Shown piece by piece: positions 1-5,420 of a stretch of DNA of 5,470 nucleotides. Below the pieces are notes generated by a model that was not told where the DNA came from, ran no database searches, and saw nothing but the letters and a program-made list of their open reading frames with translations. Position 1 is the first letter of the stretch. Each line of letters begins with the position of its first letter. The translations under genes were made by a program, and so were the position numbers. The stretch spans positions 3,134 to 8,603 of the forward strand of contig PCBQ01000005.1 of assembly GCA_002731395.1 (NCBI GenBank), in the 5' to 3' direction. Source of the stretch: Methanobacteriota archaeon. GTDB lineage: Archaea > Thermoplasmatota > Poseidoniia > Poseidoniales > Poseidoniaceae.

Positions 1-294
1 GCATCACTTGCGGCCTTGAAAAAAGGTGGATGGACGCCTGGCGAAGAAGCTGATCCGCGTGATCCCTCGCCGCCTGCACGCCTCGGCAAAGGGCCCGGTT
101 ACGAATTCCAAATGCTGCTCGGCGTTCGCGGTCCTTTGCGCAGAGGTCTGCGCGCGGAGGGTCATAGGACGCGCGTCTACATCCCCTACGGAGAAAAGTG
201 GTACGAATACAGCATCCGTCGATTGAAGGAGAACCCGACCGTGGCCACACAAGTCGCCAAGGCTTTCCTGATGCCGTGGACCAACCGGCCGTGA
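1..294 (+). CDS. Proline dehydrogenase, C-terminal part (5' end off the window)
   Basis: Frame 1 is open from the left edge to TGA at 292-294, giving the last 97 residues of a longer protein. Proline dehydrogenase is the FAD enzyme that oxidises L-proline to pyrroline-5-carboxylate, the first step of proline catabolism to glutamate. The visible part carries the family's end signature: an EFQMLLGVR block (about residues 35-43 of the visible part), then RVYIPYGEKWYEY (58-70) directly followed by an SIRRL segment (71-75). In characterised PutA/PRODH enzymes the paired arginines of this last helix bind the substrate carboxylate; here they are R73 and R74. The FAD-binding barrel lies outside the window. 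A Gly/Pro/Asp-rich stretch before EFQML (residues 9-33) is longer and more loop-like than I remember for short bacterial PRODH. No P5C dehydrogenase domain follows, so it is a stand-alone PRODH or the end of one, not an N-terminal PutA module. It converges on the next gene with no spacer. Confidence 0.88.
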   Translation, partial: ASLAALKKGGWTPGEEADPRDPSPPARLGKGPGYEFQMLLGVRGPLRRGLRAEGHRTRVYIPYGEKWYEYSIRRLKENPTVATQVAKAFLMPWTNRP

Positions 295-1041
295 TCACCG
301 TCGTCCACGGTTCCGTTTTCGGTCTTCATTCCGCCTTGGAACGACGGGATTCGGATTGAAACCGAGACGGCCTTCCTTCCACGCCTGCCTTCGTTCCCGT
401 CCCGTCATCGGTTTGGTTGGCTCAGGAGCCGGCGGTTGGTGGAGGTACATGCGAACGATTCGGTTTGCGGGTACCGTTCCCTTCAGCGTCCTGCCACGTC
501 CGGTGTGAATGGCTCGTAAAATCCACGTTCGACCGCCATGTTCGATCATCGTGCTGGCGGTAAAGGTCGTGTCCGGCTGGCACACCATGTGATCGGGTCG
601 AGAGCGATCGCCAACGGTCAACGTGAGGCGAACCCGGATGAGGTCCTCACGCAGGGCGACGACACGACGAATGTTCTCGGCCACGCCCGAGGTGACGGTC
701 ATCCCCATCGAATCCTCGAGGTGCGTGACTCGCCACAGCATGCCACCGTCTTCGAAGACGTCGTCAAGGTCCAGCACCTCATCGGCGTCCAGCTCGAGGG
801 TCACCATCTGACTCTCTGGACCGTCCGTCAGCATGAACGGAACCTCCACCGCCTTGGGGGGTCGCAGATGGACGGTGTAGACGTGGCCGCAACCTTGGCA
901 TCGTACGCGGTGGTCATGGCCGTTTCCTTTGGGCTTGGAGGTGAGGATGTCGTGACCCTCAAACTCGGCACATGAGGGGCAGATCATCGCGTTGTGGAGG
1001 ACCTCCTCCTCAACATCGAGGCCATCGTCCTCCTCGTCCAT
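295..1041 (-). CDS. HVO_0476-family-like archaeal zinc-ribbon protein
   Basis: A 248-residue protein of unknown biochemical function. It has an acidic N-terminus (residues 1-13, mostly D/E), then one zinc ribbon made of C21-P-S-C24 and C48-Q-G-C51-G-H, and a soluble region of short beta-strand-like stretches (about 65-200). The C-terminal tail (about 205-248) is Pro- and Arg/Lys-rich and ends in RKRNRGRR. The order of ribbon, VRCxxCGHV, and small beta domains with acidic 'ELDADE' strands resembles the archaeal HVO_0476-type zinc-finger family as I remember it. That assignment is by pattern, not by search. The basic tail suggests contact with nucleic acid or ribosomes (inference). The start at 1041 is supported by GAGG at 1049-1052, 7 nt upstream. 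M19, just before the first CxxC, is an alternative start without such a site. The gene is divergent from the methyltransferase, and the 18-bp palindrome overlaps the upstream edge of its ribosome binding site. Confidence 0.8.
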   Translation of the reverse strand: MDEEDDGLDVEEEVLHNAMICPSCAEFEGHDILTSKPKGNGHDHRVRCQGCGHVYTVHLRPPKAVEVPFMLTDGPESQMVTLELDADEVLDLDDVFEDGGMLWRVTHLEDSMGMTVTSGVAENIRRVVALREDLIRVRLTLTVGDRSRPDHMVCQPDTTFTASTMIEHGGRTWILRAIHTGRGRTLKGTVPANRIVRMYLHQPPAPEPTKPMTGRERRQAWKEGRLGFNPNPVVPRRNEDRKRNRGRR

Positions 1042-1048
1042 GACCCGG

Positions 1049-1052
1049 CCTC
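1049..1052 (-). promoter_or_regulatory. Ribosome binding site of the zinc-ribbon gene
   Basis: GAGG on the minus strand lies exactly 7 nt before the ATG at 1041. The same motif and spacing occur before the starts at 2982 and 4215, which supports all three starts. The first two bases (GA) belong to the 18-bp palindrome, so protein bound there, or a hairpin in the transcript, could mask the site. Confidence 0.65.
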
Positions 1053-1068
1053 AAACCACGTGGTTTGA
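1051..1068. promoter_or_regulatory. Perfect 18-bp palindrome in a divergent promoter region (operator candidate)
   Basis: TCAAACCACGTGGTTTGA is perfectly self-complementary over all 18 bp. The symmetry stops at the next base on each side. It sits in the 78-bp gap between two divergent genes, 9 nt upstream of the ATG at 1041 and 51 nt upstream of the ATG at 1120. Such a site fits a homodimeric helix-turn-helix regulator. From the right-hand gene it lies where archaeal activators usually bind, upstream of the core promoter; for the left-hand gene it would block the promoter or leader. As RNA from the minus strand it can fold into a 7-bp stem with an ACGU loop that takes in two bases of the GAGG site. 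A weaker partial copy (TCAAGCC then GTGG) lies at 1092-1102. The sequence supports the symmetry; the regulatory role is inference. Confidence 0.6.
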
Positions 1069-1119
1069 ACCCATCGGAGGAGGGCTTAGGTTCAAGCCGT
1101 GGTCCGTTGACCCGAAAAC

Positions 1120-1857
1120 ATGGCGGACGAGGGGGCATCCCCTTCTCCAGAGGAGGCGTTTCGGGCTGCTTTGGGCGCACGACAAGACCTGGGCCGTGAT
1201 GCGCCCGACATTGCCGCAAACATTGGGGTACAAATGGGCCACATGGGCATTGATGTCCCGACGGTCTCGGTGGTGCGCCGGCTCCGAGACATCGTGGTCA
1301 CCCTCCAACCCCGTACGGTGGCCGAAGTTGGAGCAGCCATCGGTCACACCACCGCGTGGTTGCTTGATGCATGGAGCAGGGAGGATGTGGTGGCTCCCGA
1401 TATGGTTGATGTGATGGAGGAGGGGAACAGGTTCGCTGTTATCCTCGATCGCGTAATCAAGCGATACGGCATGGAAGAATCAGCGCGCGTTGTGGTGGGG
1501 ACCGTCGACGAGCATGCTCCACAGACCCGCGCGTGGCGGCTTGCTCACTTGGCCAGCAAAGAGCGTCCTCCGACCTTGATGGATGCACTCGACGTGATGA
1601 TTCTTCGTGGCGGCATCGAATCCCTCAGCGCTCGGGCGGCATCAGGGCTAGAGCTGCTTCGTAGGGGTGGGGTCCTGCTGCTGATTGAACCGGCAGTACC
1701 AGGCGAGGACATCAACGACAGCACCGAAGAAGGGGCCGCCATCATTGCTGGATTCAACGCATGGATTTCTTTTGTCCAGCGCTGTTCCGAAGAACACGAT
1801 TTGGCCTTTGTACCAGTCCATGGTGGAACGATTGTTGCCGTGCGAAAACTAAGTTGA
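1120..1857 (+). CDS. Class I SAM-dependent methyltransferase, O-methyltransferase-like, possibly without metal site
   Basis: A 245-residue soluble protein with the layout of the catechol/caffeoyl-CoA type O-methyltransferases. Helical N-terminus is followed by motif I EVGAAIG (residues 69-75, the SAM glycine loop, close to the family's EIGTxxGYST), then VDVMEEG (96-102, where the acidic residue binding the SAM ribose is expected). Next come the strand LDVMILRGG (157-165), LLRRGGVLLLIE (179-190, family LLRPGGxLVxDN), and a C-terminal strand pair ending HGGTIVAVRK (234-243), like the family's GDGLxLARK. Metal-dependent members have Asp in FIDADK and Asp-Asn after the next strand; here those positions read MILRGG and IEPAVPG. 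The divalent-metal site therefore looks lost, and either the substrate class or the mechanism differs. No substrate can be named. The ATG at 1120 has no GAGG-type site upstream, so translation may be leaderless; the next in-frame Met (40) would remove a likely helix. It runs divergently from the zinc-ribbon gene and meets the protease gene tail to tail. Confidence 0.8.
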   Translation: MADEGASPSPEEAFRAALGARQDLGRDAPDIAANIGVQMGHMGIDVPTVSVVRRLRDIVVTLQPRTVAEVGAAIGHTTAWLLDAWSREDVVAPDMVDVMEEGNRFAVILDRVIKRYGMEESARVVVGTVDEHAPQTRAWRLAHLASKERPPTLMDALDVMILRGGIESLSARAASGLELLRRGGVLLLIEPAVPGEDINDSTEEGAAIIAGFNAWISFVQRCSEEHDLAFVPVHGGTIVAVRKLS

Positions 1858-2982
1858 TCACGTGTAGGCGTCGAGCAACCGATCGATTTGCACGATACCG
1901 TACCCATACGCGTCGTCGTGTCCGTCTTGGCCGGGTTGCGGCCTGGCCGTTTCCATCAACCTCGTTTTTACGTCCTCGATGGTCTGCTCTGCACTGTTGT
2001 TTACGTCACCGCTTCTCAGGTCCGGCCGTGCTTCAAGCAGGTGAGCGAGAGCCGCGGTGACGTAGACTGTGGCTGCACTTGTCCCGTTCACCAAGCTCCA
2101 TGTGTTGCTGTCTGCGTTGACCACGGCAACCCCTGCCCCAGGCGCCATGATCTCTGGCTTCTTGTCAGGGTCCTGACGTGGGAACAAGATCGGAAGCGGC
2201 AGGATTCGGCCGTCGTTGTCACCGATGGAGGAGCCGCTCCAATGTGTACCGTCCATGTGCACACCACCAACGGAGATGGCAAGATCGACAGATCCAGGAC
2301 TGGCCACATCGCCATCATCGCCGCTACCTCCGTCGTTTCCTGCTGCTGCTACGACAAAAATTCCCTGTGCTAAGGCACGTTCGACTGCGGCTTCGCTGGC
2401 CCGGCCGCCACCAGGCAAGAAGGACAGAGCGCCCGGTGCGCCACCCAAGGACAGTGAAACGATATGTGCACCTTGATCGATGCACCAGTCAATGGCGTCC
2501 GCGAGGTCTTCATCTTCTCCTTCTCCAGATGAGCTCAAGCCCTTGACGACGTGGAGGTTTACGTCCGGCGCCATGCCAGTCAAGCCACCTTTTGCAACGA
2601 GAAGGCCTGCCATCGACGTGCCATGGCCGTGATCATCGTATGGAGTGGTTCCATTACCCACGACGTCCAACCACCCTGCCAAGGACACATGGTCCATGTC
2701 ACGGTGCTGAAGGTCGATGCCCGAATCCACCATGCACACTTCGACGCCTACGCCCGAATAGCCGTTTCCTGCTGCCACGAGTTCAACGGCCTCTTGTTCA
2801 GCATCGAGGGCAAGACGAGATGGCTGAATCAACAGGCTGTCTTCTGGCAGCAGGAGCACGACGGCCAGAACACCGGCCGAAAGAATGGCGAGGCCGACGA
2901 AGGCCGCAGTCATCCCCGTGCCGGGCAGGGTGGTCTCCTCAGGAAGGCGAGGAGCGGGTGGAATCTCAGATGGAGGTTCCAT
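1858..2982 (-). CDS. Membrane-anchored subtilisin-like (S8) serine protease
   Basis: A 374-residue S8-family peptidase. A short Pro/Glu-rich N-terminus (1-23) precedes one hydrophobic helix (about 24-45) that acts as an uncleaved anchor or signal peptide. All catalytic elements are present: D86 in MVDSGID, H120 in HGTSMAG, oxyanion N216 in AAAGNDG, and S302 in NGTSAAT. The enzyme should therefore be active, with the protease domain (about 78-374) probably on the outer face of the membrane; flanking charges do not settle topology. Only about 30 residues separate the helix from the domain, too short for the usual inhibitor I9 propeptide, so maturation must differ from secreted subtilisins. The region 150-160 (SSSGEGEDED) and 216-225 (NDGGSGDDGD) are acidic loops, possible Ca2+ sites. 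The start at 2982 is set by GAGG 7 nt upstream; an ATG at 2989 is out of frame. It is last in the three-gene unit, 9 nt after the desulfurase stop. Its own stop is back to back with the methyltransferase stop. Confidence 0.93.
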   Translation of the reverse strand: MEPPSEIPPAPRLPEETTLPGTGMTAAFVGLAILSAGVLAVVLLLPEDSLLIQPSRLALDAEQEAVELVAAGNGYSGVGVEVCMVDSGIDLQHRDMDHVSLAGWLDVVGNGTTPYDDHGHGTSMAGLLVAKGGLTGMAPDVNLHVVKGLSSSGEGEDEDLADAIDWCIDQGAHIVSLSLGGAPGALSFLPGGGRASEAAVERALAQGIFVVAAAGNDGGSGDDGDVASPGSVDLAISVGGVHMDGTHWSGSSIGDNDGRILPLPILFPRQDPDKKPEIMAPGAGVAVVNADSNTWSLVNGTSAATVYVTAALAHLLEARPDLRSGDVNNSAEQTIEDVKTRLMETARPQPGQDGHDDAYGYGIVQIDRLLDAYT

Positions 2983-2989
2983 GGTCCAT

Positions 2990-2993
2990 CCTC
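2990..2993 (-). promoter_or_regulatory. Ribosome binding site of the S8 protease gene
   Basis: GAGG on the minus strand, formed partly by the TGA stop of the desulfurase gene (TGAGG), with 7 nt to the ATG at 2982. Because the site overlaps the upstream stop codon, terminating ribosomes can reinitiate there, which predicts translational coupling. It also decides between the in-frame ATG (2982) and the out-of-frame ATG at 2989, which is too close to the site. Confidence 0.7.
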
Positions 2994-4215
2994 AGGCTGC
3001 GTTGAAGGCGTTGACCGCCTCGGAAAAGACGTCAACAAAGCGGTGCGCATCCTCTTCTGAGGTGTAGAAGTAGGCGCTGGCTCGCAATGAGTCTCCGCTG
3101 ACGTCCCTGTCTTCGAACCAAGAGTGGACGCAATGACGTCCCGACCGTACCATGACTCCGGCGGCCTCATCGAGGAGGATGGCAAGATCATGAGAGGGAA
3201 GGTGTTCGTCAAGCAGGATGGAGCAAATGCCGCCGCGCAGGCTTGCGTCTTCCGGTCCAATGATCCTCACGCCTTCCAAATCTCGAATGCCTTCACTCAT
3301 GATTCGATTGATCTTGACTTCATGTTCATGCACATCGTCAAGGTTGAGCTCTGAGAGGTAAGTCAACGCCGCCTCGGTGCCTACGATGCCGGCATAATGG
3401 CCCAAACCTGCTTCGAACCGAGCCGGTGGAGCGGCCCATTGCATCCCCTCATAGGTGGAGGTGGCCACCGTGTGACCGCCCGTCAGAACTGGATGCATGG
3501 TCTCAAGGAGGTCCATTCGGCCCCACAACGCCCCCATACCAGAAGGTCCCATCATCTTGTGGATGGAACACGCGAAGAAGTCTGCACCAAGGTCGTCGAT
3601 GTTGATGGGCAAGTGCGGTGCCGATTGCGCCCCATCAACGCAAACAAGAGCGCCATGGTCATGTGCAATGCGTGCAATGTCTTTCACGGGCGCGGTCACA
3701 CCATCGAGGTTACTGACATGACCTACGGACACCATTTTCAGGCGTTCGTCGAGTTCAGCACAGGTTGCTTCAAACCCTTCGAGATCGAAGGTGTTCTCTT
3801 CAGTTGAGGGCAAAACCCTGTGGTCCACACCATGCGTGCGTTCAAGCTCGAGCCATGGGATAAGGTTGGAGTTGTGCTCCTTGTCGGTGGTCAAGATGAC
3901 GTCACCTTTGTTCCATGAAAGGCCTTGAGCCACTTGATTGAGAGCATGGGTTGCGTTCTTCATGAACGCGACTTCATTGACGTCTCGTGCACCGATGTGC
4001 TGGGCGAGCAGCCTTCGTGTGGAGGCCATGGTCTGTGAAACAGATGTTCCCAGACGATGGACGGAACGGCCACCGCATGCTGGGCGCATCGTGTAATAGT
4101 CGTTTACGGCTTGAATGACAGCATCAGGCTTGAGCGTCACGCAGGCGTTGTCAAGGTAGGCAGGAGCCACGTCGTCCCTTAGCAGGGGGAAGTCTTCACG
4201 TCGATTCAGCATCAT
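2992..4215 (-). CDS. SufS/Csd-type cysteine desulfurase (class V aminotransferase fold)
   Basis: A 407-residue PLP enzyme expected to take sulfur from cysteine as an enzyme persulfide, yielding alanine, for Fe-S clusters or other thio-cofactors in the cytoplasm. Visible sites: LDNAC (21-25, family LDNAA), KEHNSNLIPW (112-121, with H114 that stacks on PLP), NLDG (169-172), D194 and Q197 in VCVDGAQS, the PLP lysine K220 in SIHKMMGPSGMG, RFEAGL (266-271), and the persulfide cysteine C362 in VRSGRHCVHSW. The C362 to R378 spacing is as in SufS, and total length is normal for SufS. Unusual points are Cys and 'TLKP' in the first motif (usually TTQKP) and PACGGRSVHRL (45-55) where SufS has a VHRGVH-like stretch; these may mark an archaeal subfamily. 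The frame is open 31 codons further up to 4308, but that part overlaps the upstream gene and looks unlike the family. GGAGG 7 nt before 4215 fixes the start. Selenocysteine lyase or another class V enzyme remains possible. Confidence 0.88.
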   Translation of the reverse strand: MMLNRREDFPLLRDDVAPAYLDNACVTLKPDAVIQAVNDYYTMRPACGGRSVHRLGTSVSQTMASTRRLLAQHIGARDVNEVAFMKNATHALNQVAQGLSWNKGDVILTTDKEHNSNLIPWLELERTHGVDHRVLPSTEENTFDLEGFEATCAELDERLKMVSVGHVSNLDGVTAPVKDIARIAHDHGALVCVDGAQSAPHLPINIDDLGADFFACSIHKMMGPSGMGALWGRMDLLETMHPVLTGGHTVATSTYEGMQWAAPPARFEAGLGHYAGIVGTEAALTYLSELNLDDVHEHEVKINRIMSEGIRDLEGVRIIGPEDASLRGGICSILLDEHLPSHDLAILLDEAAGVMVRSGRHCVHSWFEDRDVSGDSLRASAYFYTSEEDAHRFVDVFSEAVNAFNAA

Positions 4216-5327
4216 CACCAAGCCTCCTTGTTGACCAAATAGTCGTTGACGGTCGTATTCAATCCACATGACACACAGGTCAATCGACTCGGGGTAGGCG
4301 TTGAGCATGTTTCACAGGCACCGTCCAGTTTGCCCCACCCACTGCAGTCGCTGTTCATGCATTGAACGTACACTTCACCGTCACGTCGCTCAAGATCTTC
4401 GCTCTCAGCACCACAGGATGGGCAAGACAGGTCCCCTTCCACCAGGGCTGCGTCATGAGATGGACTTTGGTCCGCCAAATGCGCGGCACGTGTCCTCACT
4501 TTGGCGTCTTGTCCAAGCATGCGTTGTGGGTACCAGGCCACGATCAGCAGTCCGCTCAACACCAGCGGCGCAGAAAGGACATGCAGCGTAAGCACACCCC
4601 ATCGGTCCGCAAACCGGTCAGAGACGAAATGTGCACCGCTCCAAGCGTTGATGATGACGACGATGCCCCAAACCACGAACAGCGCAGCCCAGCCAAACAG
4701 AGAGTGCTCCTCCATTTCTTCCGTCATTTTTCGCACGTCTTCATGGAGGTGGTTTTCCTCGACGTGCAGGTCCCGGGTTTCCCTGACGGCGGTGCTCAGC
4801 ATGTAGAGCATGAAGACAGCAACCACCGAGAGAAGCGCTCCGAAGGACAATTGCGGTAAGGTCGCGTCAAGCGGAAAATTGGGGTTTTCCACGTGAAAAA
4901 GGAGTTGAGCGAAAAACAACAGCCCCCAACTCACGAACATTGTGATGGCGTGGATGCGCATCACTGGATAGGTCGTCCAGAGTCGAACGGCGAACCAAAT
5001 CCAACCGGCCATCGAAGCCAAGGTTTGCACATATGCTGCTCCAGAAACGGACGTCAATCCAGTGGTGGTCGGGTCACCACCACTGAACACTTCTCCGCTC
5101 ATGCTCCCAAGAAGGAATGCCGCCATGCCGATTCCGAGGGTGATGGCGCCTTGTTTGCGGTCTTCTGCTTGAGTGAGGGTAGCGATGAAGGTCCACTCGC
5201 GGCGGATGCGATCTGTGGGTTCAGTGAGCGGTCCCATGGGTGGCGTGGAACGCTTCAGCTTCACCTCAGAAAGCCGCAACCTGTGGTTGATTGGCGCGTC
5301 GTGTTCGCGCGCCGTGGCCTCGGCCAT
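4215..5327 (-). CDS. Six-helix membrane protein with C-terminal double zinc ribbon
   Basis: A 370-residue protein I do not recognise as a named family. It has a charged N-terminus (1-58), then six hydrophobic helices at about 60-78, 96-116, 122-144, 158-180, 209-230 and 244-266. A strongly charged, probably helical loop (181-207) links helices 4 and 5. The tail (267-370) holds eight cysteines: C302-x2-C305 with C323-x4-C328, and C338-x2-C341 with C351-x2-C354, which fits two zinc ribbons. Basic residues before helix 1, between helices 2 and 3 and after helix 6 place both ends and the ribbons in the cytoplasm; loops 1-2, 3-4 and 5-6 are short and outside. The ribbons may recruit a protein or nucleic acid to the membrane, or sense metal or redox state (inference). 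It is first in the unit and its stop overlaps the desulfurase start. The start is uncertain: no GAGG precedes the ATG at 5327, and M31 (5237) is an alternative that keeps all helices. Confidence 0.85.
   Translation of the reverse strand: MAEATAREHDAPINHRLRLSEVKLKRSTPPMGPLTEPTDRIRREWTFIATLTQAEDRKQGAITLGIGMAAFLLGSMSGEVFSGGDPTTTGLTSVSGAAYVQTLASMAGWIWFAVRLWTTYPVMRIHAITMFVSWGLLFFAQLLFHVENPNFPLDATLPQLSFGALLSVVAVFMLYMLSTAVRETRDLHVEENHLHEDVRKMTEEMEEHSLFGWAALFVVWGIVVIINAWSGAHFVSDRFADRWGVLTLHVLSAPLVLSGLLIVAWYPQRMLGQDAKVRTRAAHLADQSPSHDAALVEGDLSCPSCGAESEDLERRDGEVYVQCMNSDCSGWGKLDGACETCSTPTPSRLTCVSCGLNTTVNDYLVNKEAW
4223..4227 (-). promoter_or_regulatory. Ribosome binding site deciding the desulfurase start
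   Basis: GGAGG on the minus strand lies inside the last codons of the membrane-protein gene, 7 nt before the ATG at 4215. The adjacent second ATG at 4212 would be at 10 nt. The stop of the upstream gene and this start overlap as TGATG (4217-4213), the classic arrangement for translational coupling. Confidence 0.75.
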
Positions 5328-5342
5328 GATTGGTGGTCGAGC

Positions 5343-5362
5343 GAGGCCCTTTGAGGCCTTTC
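5343..5362. repeat. Tandem 10-bp direct repeat upstream of the membrane-protein gene
   Basis: GAGGCCCTTT is followed at once by GAGGCCTTTC: the GAGGCC core recurs with a spacing of exactly 10 bp, one helical turn. It lies 16-35 bp upstream of the ATG at 5327. If that gene is leaderless, this is the position of the core promoter, so the repeat could be a regulator site on one DNA face. Two copies of a short GC-rich motif may also be chance. Confidence 0.35.
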
Positions 5363-5388
5363 CTCTGCTGCCTACGCCGAAGAGTGAG

Positions 5389-5397
5389 CGTTAAACG
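5389..5397 (+). promoter_or_regulatory. TATA-like element, probably of the tRNA-Ser gene
   Basis: CGTTAAACG is the most A/T-rich stretch in the 93-bp gap between the membrane-protein gene and the tRNA. Its centre is 28 bp upstream of the first tRNA base, the expected place for an archaeal TATA box when transcription starts at or near the mature 5' end. The element is nearly symmetrical (CGTT-A-AACG), so TBP could in principle also fire leftward, giving a leader of about 40 nt for the gene starting at 5327. Confidence 0.45.
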
Positions 5398-5420
5398 TGG
5401 GTGACTGTTCGGCGGTTTGA

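Noticed and set aside
1..294. PutA-like bifunctional enzyme
   Set aside because: The protein stops 22 residues after the substrate-binding arginine pair, leaving no P5C dehydrogenase domain downstream.
316..319. TTTT 22 nt after the proline dehydrogenase stop as an archaeal terminator
   Set aside because: The position is plausible, but four T in coding sequence of the opposing gene is common, and no second T-run follows.
538..975. Long rightward open frame (145 codons) inside the zinc-ribbon gene
   Set aside because: Its product has no family features, while the opposite strand has CxxC pairs, a ribosome binding site and a family match. It is a GC-driven antisense shadow.
1965..1969. TTTTT as a terminator for the methyltransferase transcript
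   Set aside because: It is about 108 nt past the stop and inside the opposing protease gene. One five-T run without other support is too weak to call.
1888..2373. Rightward open frame with many cysteines antisense to the S8 protease
   Set aside because: The protease strand has a complete catalytic triad across this stretch. The cysteine-rich product follows from complementing its Gly/Ala/Thr codons.
4216..4308. N-terminal extension of 31 codons on the desulfurase
   Set aside because: It lies inside the upstream gene's zinc-ribbon coding region and has no family likeness. The GGAGG site and TGATG overlap point to the start at 4215.
4893..5354. Rightward open frame (153 codons) antisense to the membrane-protein gene
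   Set aside because: It is low-complexity and His/Ser/Arg-rich, with no recognisable domain. The opposite frame shows six clear membrane helices.
5414..5420. GGTTTGA next to the tRNA, equal to a half-site of the 18-bp palindrome
   Set aside because: It has no mirrored half, and the match covers only seven bases. It directly abuts the tRNA and is probably chance.
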